Positions 48,840 to 59,814 of a DNA stretch of 60,000 bases are shown piece by piece; positions within the stretch are counted from its first letter, which is position 1, and every line of letters starts with the position of its first letter. Origin of the DNA: Membranipora membranacea (lineage: Eukaryota; Bryozoa; Gymnolaemata; Cheilostomatida; Membraniporidae). Below the pieces are notes generated by a model. The model saw nothing but the letters and a program-made list of their open reading frames with translations. It was not told where the DNA came from and ran no database searches. The stretch lies in contig OU612074.1 in NCBI GenBank assembly GCA_914767715.1, forward strand, positions 2,001,501-2,061,500, in the 5' to 3' direction. The position numbers and the translations under genes are program-made.

Positions 48840-49593
48840 TATATGTTATATTTTACCTGAAGCAAGACCAATAATCAAACTATCAAATATCTGACAAGGT
48901 GTGAGTCATCTGTTTCAAATGATATGGGAACATTTCTCTGCAATAGGATTTCATGCTTTCAAGGAGAATTATGGTCATCGGGAAGGTGTCAAAATTTCAC
49001 TTTCCTTGTAGTTTTATTTTAAAGACAATATTATTGTGTATGCAGTAGTAGCCACACCAATCAGCCGTTTGAGAAAATAGACTATCAGAAAATGTCGCAC
49101 AAGGAAATGTTTGACCTCTGATAGTGTCATATGGCACATTTCATCTACCTATCACACACCCTCACTGATGTAACCCAAAATTCTCACAAGATCACCATTA
49201 ACTAAGTCTATATGATGACCTTTGAGGAAAATACCATATGAACTGGCAATGGTTCTCTCCCTAACGCTACGCATCAGAGCCAACACATTGGGTCTGTTCG
49301 ATCAGGTCAATAAATCTCCCTCTGCCTCTTCAGGGAGCAGCCGGTCACTTCCCCAAAAGCCCTGAGCTTTAGGGGGGTCGCTATATATGGCGGTAAAAAA
49401 ATAACTTCGTGCATACAGACATAGAAAAAAAGAAAGGACAAAAGAATTTACTGATACTGATAATCGCTGACAGTATTAGGTCTATCAAAAAGTGAGTCTG
49501 CCAATGCCAACTGTTCTCGAGTTTGACCGACAAATCATATTGCTACCGTATTATCAGTCAACATTTAATATTTAGCTCGGAGAAACAATACTC

Positions 49594-49695
49594 ATGAGGT
49601 TAGCATTTTTTAGTTTAGTTCTGGCAATCATAGCAGTTGTCGCACCATGTCCATTAAAAAGACAACTCCAAACAGAACACTACGCCTTATCATAG
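49594..49695 (+). CDS. Possible small secreted peptide (33 aa)
   Basis: ATG, then a hydrophobic leader (MRLAFFSLVLAIIAVVAPC) and 14 polar residues (PLKRQLQTEHYALS) to TAG. The leader fits a signal peptide, and KR could be a dibasic processing site. There is no homologue known to me, no splice partner and no promoter evidence. A chance frame of this length is quite possible. Confidence 0.25.
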   Translation: MRLAFFSLVLAIIAVVAPCPLKRQLQTEHYALS

Positions 49696-50289
49696 GCATG
49701 ACTGTTTGCTCGATGTGTGAAACTGATTAGACTCTTCACATGAAAAGGCTAGAAATCTGAGGATCATCACAACCGTACTGTTATATTGTATTATAATATA
49801 TTGTATTGTGTTATACGTCAAGTGAAAGACATATAATCGTGACTTGTGTGACAATGGTAAAACTCAAGTCGATAATGTGCCAGCTTGAAAGGACGACACA
49901 GTGTTCCCCTAGAATGCAGTAGCCTTTGTCACCACCTCAGTAGGTTCTAACCTACACTGCTCATCTGATCAAGTTATTCGCCTTTATTTGTAACGACCTG
50001 CATGACTTATCATGCAGGGGAATTTAAGTAGTTGAACGTAGCAGGTCCTGTATAGCAGAAAAGTTGTTTATGGTATTTTTCCTGAGGTGAAGCACTGTTG
50101 ATTTGATAATGTCCTAGTGGTATATGTATTCTCAGAAAATCTCAGTCACTGGTACTAAGTGTATGAGATAGTGAAGGCTAGGCATTTCCACAGGTGCTGT
50201 TATTGCTTGGGATCGCTTATAAGATATATTATATAGAAACCATTGAGCTGATAACGCTCACTATCTGTTTAACACAAAAAAACATTTAC

Positions 50290-50465
50290 TGAATTTCACT
50301 TTATCCCCTAATGTCCAGTCATCACTTTGTCATACTGTAAATTCCACATTCCTATTTTTTGGCAGCAAATCCGATCAGCCAGCTAATCAAGCTGAACATT
50401 TACAGTTGATGTAATAAAACAGCACAGGGGAATCCCAGTGTCTGGGTGTATGTACTTGAATAATA
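50290..50465. repeat. Diverged direct repeat, left copy
   Basis: It shares TTTATCCCCTAATGTCCAGT, ATTCCACATTCCTATTTT, CAGCTAAT and GGGGAATCCCAG in order with 53825-53985. The two copies bracket the tetherin-like gene. Confidence 0.75.
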
Positions 50466-50628
50466 ATTGACAGATCTACAATAACAGAAGTAGAGGTTAT
50501 CGCTTTGACCTCTAGTCATCTGTGGATCAGTTTTTTGTAGTCTAATTATGTCAGCATTGAAGCGATAGACTAGTTGATCATTCGATACAGGAAGCTGTGA
50601 AGACTATGATCAATACAACATAGATTTG

Positions 50629-52301
50629 ATGGAGTATAGATATTACCATAGACACTCTGCGTTGAGCTTCATTTCCCCAAACCAAACAAGGAACCTTTAT
50701 CCGGGAAGAGAAATGTGCTCTAGTAAAAAGTGTCTCACTGCTGCTGGCGTGGTTTGGCTCTTGGTAGTAACTGCCTTGTCAGTCACTGGTGAGTATATTG
50801 TGTTGCGGTTGTTTCTTGAATAATTTTGAGAATGACTGATTTCTAAAGCTTTTATTACGAGCTGAAATTTGAAGTGGGGGAAGGAAAGGAAGGGTTGTAT
50901 AATTAGTTTGCATCATGCCACAACCATTTTTCAAGAAGTAAACGTTTATAGTCTGTGGCAAGGTCACTGAAGGTCAAAAAAAGTATCAATTATTGTTTTT
51001 CAATGAGTGTAATTTTCTCTTTCAGCCATAGTTCTGGTATTAACCCGAACCGAGGCCTGTCAGCCTCAATCAGACGGCTCGGATAGTCAGACAGCTTGTC
51101 CCTCGAGTGTCTCTGATATCAACGAATATCACATCAGGCTGGAAACAACAAGGCAGCAGCTGACTGACTTAGAGAAACATCTGAATGATGCTGAGGAAGA
51201 AATGAGAAGCTACAAAGAATTTTCTGAGCAGCGCCACGACTCTCTCAACACTTCCCTACACTTTCATCGTTGGGATGTTAACCAATCACAGCAGGCGTTT
51301 GAGGAGACAGTATCTACATCCTTTGAGACGGTCTACGAAAATTTGAACAGTCAGCATGAATTTCTAGAATCGCAGCTTTTTGCTTTTGCCAAGGACTTTA
51401 ACTCGACTTTGAGTAACACTCTTGAAGAGCAAGAGCGGAACCTGACTGACCGGTTTGAAGCTTTTGAAAAGCAAGCAGCAACAAACCTCAAGCAAGTTAA
51501 TGATTCGATGACCAATCAGATCACTGCATTGAAAGCCAATGGTGAAACCACTCACAATCAGCTGAGGTCAGACCAAAATCTTGCGATTCAAGCTGTTGAG
51601 GGAAAACTAGAGCAGCAAAACACAGATCTCGCTTCACAGATCGACCAGCTGAGACAAGATATCGATTATCACAACCAAAACAGTGAAAGTAAGTTCATAA
51701 AATTTTATTTATATTTATAATGAGTTAACAGCTCTATTCTATTCATACCTGTTACCCCTTCTTTTTTGGCCGCGGAGAGTCTCTCTGGATTAAGGCTGCA
51801 TTTTTCTCCTCGCCTCCCTTTCAATTCCCTGTTATCTACATGGCTTAATTTTCATCAGTATCCCTCTTATGATATCACGAAAACAATCTCTTTGTGCATT
51901 CACCACAAAAATAGTTACTGTTAGAATAAAAACTTGAAGAGGATCCATTCTTCGTTCAGTGGCAGTAACTCCCATGTAATTCAAATGGTGTGATAAACCT
52001 GGTATGCAGCCCTCGTTCCCCTATTGTGTACTTCTCACTGAGGCACTCAGGCACGAGCCTCTTTTTTAGATCTGATAATTTGATATGAATAAGAAGAGAA
52101 GATAATTGCTTGAAAATCAACAAATTAGATAATATCACAATTAAATGATAATAATAAATTTTACACAGCACAATGCTTCATACATCCAACTGTGGTCATC
52201 TATCTGAATGACTATCTTTTGATGATGATACAACGTTATAGTAGAAAATATATATAATGTACATATAAGATATACATATATATATAACATATATAATATG
52301 T

Positions 52302-52333
<32 letters not shown>

Positions 52334-52452
52334 CTATATAGCTGTTTATTGTTACAGACCCAGGATCTTCAGCATCTGTGGCGGTGAGACCAGACAGAGC
52401 AATCACCTACGGAGGACTGCTACTCTATATCTTGTATATGATAGCCAGATAG
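50629..52452 (+). CDS. Membrane-anchored coiled-coil protein with tetherin-like layout (3 exons)
   Basis: The exons are 50629-50788, 51026-51688 and 52358-52452, all GT/AG and in phase, giving about 305 residues. An in-frame ATG at 50713 is an alternative start. From 50629 there is a short cytoplasmic leader (MEYRYYHRHS...), then a hydrophobic run across the exon 1/2 junction (AAGVVWLLVVTALSVTAIVL). Two cysteines follow, then about 180 residues rich in Glu, Gln, Asn and Leu with heptad-like spacing and several N-glycosylation sites. Exon 3 encodes a small-residue stretch (NPGSSASVAV), a polar spacer and a hydrophobic end (YGGLLLYILYMIAR), which fits a GPI-attachment signal. N-terminal anchor, extended coil and C-terminal lipid anchor is the layout of BST2/tetherin. 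I see no sequence homology to it, so convergent or coincidental architecture is possible. Confidence 0.68.
52248..52341. repeat. (TA)n-rich tract just before exon 3 of the coiled-coil gene
   Basis: Imperfect TATATA/TACATA repeats end 17 bases before the exon 3 acceptor. Confidence 0.8.
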
Positions 52453-52493
52453 CAATCCTTTGTGTTCGTCCAAGGTTATAGGAGTAGGAGTAG

Positions 52494-52680
52494 CAGGTGG
52501 CTCAGTTGGTTGGAGCGCCAGACTTCAGCATGCAAGTGTTGAAGGGTGTTTGTTCAAATCCCACTGCAGTCCACTGACTCCTGGGACTTGCTGGATCCCC
52601 AGGTGTACTCCGACCTGCCTGGAAACTGAGTGCAAATTGGCGCAGACATTGCAGCCTCACCCTTAAACCACAAACTATTT
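52494..52680 (+). mobile_element. tRNA-derived SINE
   Basis: GGTGGCTCAGTTGGTTGG fits an A box, and GTTCAAATCCCACTGCAG at 52552 fits the B box and T arm. A unique body follows (TGGATCCCCAGGTGTACTCC). It starts about 40 bases after the coiled-coil gene's stop codon and is not related in sequence to the SINE at 9420. Confidence 0.7.
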
Positions 52681-53403
52681 TGCCATCCATTCTTCGGAAT
52701 GAGGTATGTGGCTGAACCTAGCGATTTTAACCAACATATCAAGAATGTACCGGTGAGATATTTAACAGAGTACTATAGCTATCTACCACATATCTTCCTC
52801 GGGCATTTTTGAATGCAGCAAGCTCCTTGATTCAATAATCCTCCTCTTCTTTTGGCTTTTTTTTTTCAATTTAGCAAATAGGTATATTTGAAGCTGTGTT
52901 TTACTTTAATGATAAGAAGTTTATTTATACTTTGCACTTATTACTCGGAGTAGTGCCATAAAACTTGCCTTATCCCATATCACAACACAGAACCTAGGCT
53001 ACTTGCTCTTCTTGTTAGACGCTGAGTCCCTAAAGTCGCAAATGTTTGGACTCAACGAGTTTTGCCATTGACACATATTTATGCTGCACAAGAAATGTGC
53101 CTATTGTATCTACAGATCAGTTGAAGTTGCGGATAAATAAAAATCATCTGCCGGCTCTTTCTCGATGTACTTTTTAATGTTATATGTGTGCCAATAAAAT
53201 TATACGTGAGAATTTGGATGCCTATGTGTGTGTGTGCTCCACAGTTGAGTATGTTTTCAAAATTGCTTCACAAAACAAGCTGAATGCCCGTGCAAAATAT
53301 TACACCCATTCAGGCGCAAAGAATAATTAACAATTAAACTTCTCTGAACAAAGCTATATGAAATGCATTGGGGAAAACTAACCCTGTAAAAAAGCCCTAG
53401 GGC

Positions 53404-53517
53404 TGGATCTAACTGGACTGCATTCCTGGTCGCTCCTTCTCTTCTGGTGAGCTGGCAACAGCTCAAAAAGAGTAGTAACTAAAAACGCAGGCAAATTGGA
53501 TCATACTTGATCTTCAC
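53404..53517. mobile_element. GATCAAG-family element, most complete copy
   Basis: Read on the minus strand: AGATCAAGTATGATCCAATT, then TGCCTGCGTTTTTAG and AGCTGTTGCCAGCTCACCAG. The opposite end has the partner GGATCTAACTGGACTGCATTCC with GTCGCTCC. Non-coding. Confidence 0.62.
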
Positions 53518-53824
53518 AACCCCCCACCCCCACCCAAATCAAGTCGAGTTATGACATGTTACATTTCACTGAGCCCATCTATGGGGCATGAGATAGACAT
53601 GATCACGTTATCAGACGCTTTGGTTATCCAACTGTTTCTACAGTTGGATTGAATGTTAGTATTTATTCTCACAGCTAAGGCCCAGTCATCAGTAGGAAAT
53701 GATGCTGGGAAACCCAGATTTCAATTCCCAGAGCTTATGTAATCAATTTGTATGGTCATTGCTAAAAATGGATATAAAAAACCTCTCTGTTACGACAACT
53801 TATTATATGTTTCTTACACAAAAC

Positions 53825-53985
53825 ATTCGCTGTTTTATTTTATCCCCTAATGTCCAGTCTTTGCTACGAGTAACTGGAAAATCCACATTCCTATTTTCGC
53901 AGCGAATTCAATCAGTCAGCTAATTATGTTAATGGAATATACATCACCGGGGAATCCCAGCATCTGGATGTGCTTGAGTAATAAA
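53825..53985. repeat. Diverged direct repeat, right copy
   Basis: Partner of 50290-50465 with the same motif order and about three-quarters identity by eye. Either an old duplication of upstream sequence or a dispersed repeat. Confidence 0.75.
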
Positions 53986-54253
53986 TATTATTGTTATGTT
54001 CGATTGAGAGGTTTGTATGTAGTTAACCAGGGACTCATCACCTGATGTTGGCTTTTTTGTTGTTGAAGCCAATGCTGCTGTATTTTCACATGGCAATATG
54101 AAGTAGATACATTGTCAGATTGTCTAAACAAAGCACGGACAAGATGCTACAATAGGAATGATGGGTCATTTCTTACAGGTAGTAATTGAATTGAGTTTAA
54201 ATTTATCTTCCCTCACTTCGCTATATATAATAAAAGACCAACAGTAATGTGAG

Positions 54254-54392
54254 TGGTGGCTGGTGGCTGGTGGTTGGTGGCTGGTGGCTGGTGGCTGGTG
54301 GCTGGTGGCTGGTGGCTGGTGGCTGGTGGCTGGTGGCTGGTGGCTGGTGGCTGGTGGCTGGTGGCTGATGGCTGGTGGCTGGTGGCTGGTTG
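54254..54392. repeat. Heptamer minisatellite GGTGGCT, about 19 copies
   Basis: The run is nearly pure, with single-base variants (GGTGGTT, GATGGCT). Each unit has two GG runs, so the plus strand could form two-layer G-quadruplexes. All three plus frames are open and encode a Trp/Gly/Val/Ala/Leu repeat. This is a product of the period and not a gene. Confidence 0.95.
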
Positions 54393-54915
54393 TTTTTGTT
54401 ACCCTTACTACTTGGCCTGCATTTGTATTATCATGTGAGAATTCAGTCAGCTAGTCAATAGTCGGATACTAAGTTTTATCCTTAGCCTTTGTAAACCACC
54501 ACATGTTCTGTCAGAAGAAACTACACTATCAGAAGCGTATTGTGACATCTACCAATTCCAGGCCCGTTTTCATGGCAAGTCTGTAATATGTAATAAAGTA
54601 TATATATATATAATATGAATAATAGAAGCTGAGAATACTTGAAATTAATCCCAGATTCTAATTTCCACATTATGTTAACCTCCGATTTAGTGTTGTACTG
54701 ATTTTATTCTTTATGGAGTATAGTTATTACAAATAACCTATAGATTACATTGTAAATAGCCGATTTAATGAAACTGTATGATGTTAGATCACCCTCCCTG
54801 GTTAGATTGAGAGTACTATGGCAATGGATAGATTTATCTTCTCATGCTCAGTGTGAGAATAACTCCCTATTATGGTTACTTCTTGTACTAACAGCAGGTT
54901 CTTGATTTTCCATGC

Positions 54916-55017
54916 GCTCAAATGGCTGCAATGCGAGTTATTGGTATTACATTATCAAACATTGAAAATTATTAATTGATAGTGTGATACACTCACTCGC
55001 ATTGCAGCCGTCTGAGC
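54916..55017. mobile_element. Fold-back element with about 42 bp arms
   Basis: The left arm begins GCTCAAATGGCTGCAATGCG. The right arm, read on the other strand, begins GCTCAGACGGCTGCAATGCG, and both continue to TATCAA with a few mismatches. The loop is about 18 bases. No other copy was noticed. Confidence 0.72.
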
Positions 55018-55894
55018 ACTTTGATTAGGTTCTTGATCAATAACCTGAACTGTTTGCGGATAATAGATTAACAGTACAGAATACAATGAAATAAAAAACA
55101 ATAAAATGTACTTCAGTGACAATTGGTGATATCGCCACGAAGCATTTTTTCGGCCTCAAAACTACTTGGTGTTGTATGTGACAATCTCATGAAAATGTTG
55201 AATATACTCATACTGCAGTTCAGGCAGAGGGAGTTCATTGGTTCAGGCATTGACTAAACTTAACAAGGCAGTGGTGAAGTCTAACAGCTAGTCAATGTGT
55301 TATGAATCAAGGAATTTGCCAAGACTAGCCCAGCTGGTTTCGATTGTTATGATAGCAGACTCGATAGCCCAAATCCTGGCACGTTTATAACTTCTAACAG
55401 AGCAGTTAGATTGCTACTAAACCTTCTGTTTTTGTAATGAAATACTTCGCTCAGTGGTCTAGCTTGTTTAGTGCACTGTAACGATATAGTTCAGCAGTGC
55501 TTGTCAGTGAGGCACTCAGTAGTAATAATCAGGGAGGCACTACCTACCCTACCTAAAGCTTAATAAAACAGCATAAGAATCACTACTATTGAAATATCAG
55601 TTTCAGAATCAGCTCATTTGGGTCTTCCTTTTGCTTTTTATTATACCTGAAAATGTTTTGTCTCCAGACTTTTTCTGTTGTTATTTTAAGCCCTCAGAGA
55701 TTTTTGCTTCCCCTACCAATTTTTTATGAAAATATGACCCTGTGATAAATCAGTAGCAATTTATGACTTTATACAGATGTCACTTACATACTGGATCACG
55801 TTTGATTCATTTGCCCGCTTTCAGAGTTGCTACCCCTCCACTGGCCATTCTGTGAAATTGCAGATAATTATGATGAAACTGGAACCTGTGATCA

Positions 55895-55935
55895 GTGTCA
55901 TCAAGGAGTTAAAGTCTTTAACTCCTTGGTGTCAT
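55895..55935. mobile_element. 27 bp hairpin insert with exact 7 bp direct repeats
   Basis: CAAGGAGTTAAAG, one base, and its exact reverse complement (55902-55928) lie between GTGTCAT at 55895-55901 and GTGTCAT at 55929-55935. The insert falls in an open stretch with cysteine codons (FCEIADNYDETGTCDQCH) after an acceptor-like TTTCAG, possibly a disrupted old exon. Confidence 0.8.
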
Positions 55936-56666
55936 TCAATCGATCTTCTCTTCCCCTGACGAACTTTTGGCTTTTCGCCATCAAACAAACAAAAGTACAG
56001 CAGGCCTGGTGACATATTATCCTGCCACATGTATGGCTGTCTCAGTTACATTTTACTATTATATATGCTCATAATGTGTGTACAATTAATGGATATAATT
56101 TTATCCATGTTCCAATGATTTCACCAGTTATTGTTTTAAACATAACTGTTCCAATGTCCAATAGCTAACTCATACCAAACACGTAAAGACATGGCTTATT
56201 GACATGACACCATCTGTCTGGTCAATTAGTATTCTATTCACAGTGTTCTGTATTATGTACTCTGCTGGGGACATTGTCAGTTTTTTTGATAATTGGTAAG
56301 TATTGGTAAAAAAGTAAAGTACATGTATCATGGTGTATTGATTTCGTCATTAGAATGACTATGGATTATCTAGGGCAGTAAAGGAGGCATAAAGTCATGA
56401 ATAAGAATATTTGAAGATGATGCTTTTCAATGAGATATGTCTGTGCTGTCCTACTCAATTATAGTGTTGAGTTATGCACTCAACTTGAGATATTATAAGT
56501 CAAAATACTTTTGTTGAGGATCTTTCTTTTGATAAGTGGCTAAATATTGCAACGCATGGATGAAAATATTATTTGTTACACGGTTTATCGATTTCAATAT
56601 TGGAGTGGAGATGGAGCATCTGCGGAAGCACAGAAGGAATAACAACCGGAATAAGGAGAAGTAAAG
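55936..56666. other. Intergenic, upstream of the PAN/F5-8C gene
   Basis: No coding exon was recognised. The promoter of the following gene should lie near its right end, but no TATA box could be singled out. Confidence 0.4.
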
Positions 56667-59600
56667 ATGAGGCTGTTTTTAGTGATACTCCTTACCTTTG
56701 GTGCCATGCTTGTAACTCAAGGTAATAATAATATCAATTTATTTGCTGATCAAGTCATAAATGACACATAGGACTGTGCATGTAAAACAAATATCGTAAT
56801 GAATAAGGTGAATTTGTAAAACAACCAGTGTTGGTTATTAATGATTTGACTCTCATGCTGAGAATGTTCAATTAGGAGATAAATGTATTAAGTATTCATC
56901 ATCAAACATATAATACATCTGTTTGGAATACCATTATATCAAAACATTTGTTTCATTGAATTGAGTTTGTAATTGTATAATTCACAGGTTTTATTTTAGG
57001 TTATAACATTTGTTTTGCACCTTAGGGAGAACACTCCTGCTGATAATGAGGGACAAAAAAATTGAATGAACAAAAACGTATATAAATATACATATATAAA
57101 TATTTGTTTATATATATGAATATATGGAAAGATAATATTATCATTATCATACTCTCTCACCATTTTTAAAAACATTATGTATTGATTTATGATTGTGTCA
57201 ATAGTTCTTATAGTGGACAACAGAACTAAACCTTGCATATATATACACAAAACTTATGTATTATAAGAATGTTGCTGTCTGTCTAGGTAGACAATGACTG
57301 CACCGAGGTGCGTGCATAGGAAGAGGTTTTTATAGTGACGACTAGGTTTCTGAGTCGTTAGTGCCACTTTTCAACCACTGACAGCTTTAACCCAATGTGA
57401 AGCATTGTGCTACAAGGCCGGAGCTGCAGTGGTTGATGACAGCATCCTCCTATAGAGCTTTACCATACAGACTTTTATCTGCATGCACAATGTTGTTGTG
57501 CATACAGAATACCTCAATTATTTTAAGTCCTGATCCAAGGGACTATTTATATATGAATTATAATAATCATTTTCCTGTTAACTGATTGTTTCTCCTCATA
57601 CTAAAAATGTTTAACTGGAGGTATTAACCAATCTCATGTTGTGATCTTTTTCAGACAATAAGGTGAAAGCTTCGACAAGGTCGAGTATGTTCCACTCAGT
57701 GAGTGATTTCACAAGTCAATACCAGAATCCAGAGATAGAAAAATTCACGTCTGAATCTTCGGCTGGATGTGGTCTGCATTGCGCAAATTCTGCAGCGTGT
57801 GTAGCGTTCAAGTTTGATTCCTCCAATGGACAATGTAAAATTTTCCAAGGATGCGTAGATATTCTGAGCAAAGGAAATATGGTTGGCTCCCTCAGCGCGT
57901 ATGCTTTGACACGTCGTACGGATCTGGCTTATAGTGAGTATATTTATAACATTTACAGAACAAGTAACTTTATATGGAAAGCATTAACCTCATGTCATTT
58001 TTTGCCTTATAACAGCGGCCCTGTGTTGTTTCATCAAAAATATAATGATGTTACTGTGATAAAGCAAGCCAATGGTCTAAATCAACTGACAGACTTTAGT
58101 AATCTGAGATTCATAGCTTCCTTTAAATTGATGCAGAGCCGTGAGCCATCGGTGTTTTGGTCGTGGTACAGATATGTAAGATCAGCAAACGAAAACTGCT
58201 TCTTACAGTTTGATCTCACCTCCCACATACGACAAGAGATGGAAGTACCGAAGAGCTTCTCTTCCTCATCCCACGCTTTTTTCCTCTATGCACTACGTCT
58301 TTTTTGACCGCCCTATTTAACGGGCCCCCTCAAGCTCAGATGGCTTATGTAGGGTAGATAACCTACACCCCTGCCCACCGCTGCCGGCTACTCTGTCTTC
58401 GAAAAGGCGGAGGGGGACCTTTATACTGCATGCAAGCACACAGTAGACCTCCTGTACTTATGGTCCTGATCCATACAGACCGTGACCGTATTTGCTTTTT
58501 TTTCTTGACGATTCAATTATTGGGAGGAAAAAACATAATTCAAAATTATTTTCTATTTGTTTTCCGAATCCGAAATGACTAATTACATTGCTCAAAAATA
58601 ATTTGCACACTTTTTGTCCTTCATAACAAGTACATGACTTCTGCTCCAATTTTCCAAAAGAATATAATTATAATATATATATATATAATAATAATGTAAT
58701 AATTCGGCAGTTGACTTCTTTCACTTATATTTATAATTATGCATTTAGATAAATCAGTAGCGGTTCCTGCCGAAACTGGATATGTGGTATCAAGGATCAC
58801 GGACGGAGAAGAGTGGTTGATTGAATATGGAACTTTGTTGGGTGAAGAACGGTCCCATGTATACTGTTCAGGCAGAGATTTGTCGGAGATGTGGTTTGGG
58901 ATTGATTTAAAAGAAGACTATGTGGTGTGTGCAGTGAGAATCAACACTCGAAGTGGTGAGACCGCCGTCTGTAGTAGCCTTATACGTCTGTGACCTGCTA
59001 GTTAGCCATGATAGCTGGTAGTAGAGTTTCATTATCAACCACTTTCCCACCCTATTTTAAGAACATATCGGAATATAGTGGGAGTAATCATCCCAATAAT
59101 AAAGCGGTTGTTAATGAACTGCTACCACCTGCTATCTTGTACAGTTTGAGCGCTTTTAAACTACTAACCTGCTAGCTAATCTGAACAGCAGATAGTTCTA
59201 ATATAATAAAATCTGCTATAGATGATGAAGTTGGAGTTTACATCATACCTTCCTGGAAAAAATGATGAGGTGCAATTTTGATGTATCATTTACTGCATAA
59301 TACAACCTTTTAATAACCACAGTATTTCAGTTTTGCTCTGCATGACGTAACAATTTTTGATCCACCATGTCAAATTATCCTACTGTTACCACATGTTGCC
59401 TAATTAATCTTGATTTTATTTTGTTGTCTGTCTCAGAGGTCAACAAGTTGCCTTTAACTATCTGTTATTTTTATACTTTCAAGCCAACCTCTATAAATAA
59501 ATAAATCAGTTCTTTAAAGTAAAGGCAACAGTAGAAATTTACTAAATGATTCTGATATTTAGTGCAGTTGTGTATATCTCTGTTACACAGGAGCCTTAAG

Positions 59601-59814
59601 GAAACAACTTCGAATATCAGTGAGCAGGGACATCAATGAGCTTAACGACAACACGATCAGTGAGTGTGGATTCCATTCAGCGACGCTCAACAACCCCTGG
59701 CAGTTTATCAAATGTCACACGCCGCGTAAAGGTCGTTATGTGAGAGCTGATCTTCTTTGGACACAAGTTGACCGAGCTTTCTGCCTATATGAATTTCAAG
59801 TAATTGGATACTGA
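56667..59814 (+). CDS. Secreted PAN/apple plus F5/8-type C (discoidin-like) protein (4 exons)
   Basis: The exons are 56667-56721, 57655-57933, 58749-58955 and 59591-59814, all GT/AG and in phase (1, 1, 1), giving about 254 residues. Exon 1 is a signal peptide (MRLFLVILLTFGAMLVTQ). Exon 2 is a PAN-like domain with cysteine order GCGLHCANSAACVAFKFDSS then GQCKIFQGC. Exons 3-4 form a discoidin/fucolectin-like fold. They contain WFGIDLKEDYVVCAVRINTR, the 'W-x-IDL-x2-Y-x-V' strand typical of F5/8C and FTP domains, then GRYVRADLLW and a final CLYEFQVIGY. One domain per exon group, all phase 1, is typical of shuffled extracellular modules. It likely binds glycans or membranes outside the cell. AATAAA follows the stop within about ten bases. 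Confidence 0.82.

Larger units (their letters stand above)
47120..50628. other. Intergenic region between lectin receptor and tetherin-like gene
   Basis: The two genes are transcribed away from each other, so both promoters should be here. It contains the palindromic insert at 48800, a short secreted-peptide-like frame at 49594, a 9 bp hairpin near 49997 and the first of two diverged direct repeats (50290-50465). No core promoter could be fixed. Confidence 0.45.

Noticed and set aside
54253-54454. Open frames encoding Trp/Gly/Val/Ala repeats
   Set aside because: The 7-base period leaves all three frames open. This is a minisatellite artefact, not a coding gene.
57949-58307. Continuation of the long plus-strand frame past 57933
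   Set aside because: A GTGAGT donor at 57934 and an in-phase exon at 58749 show that this is intron read-through.
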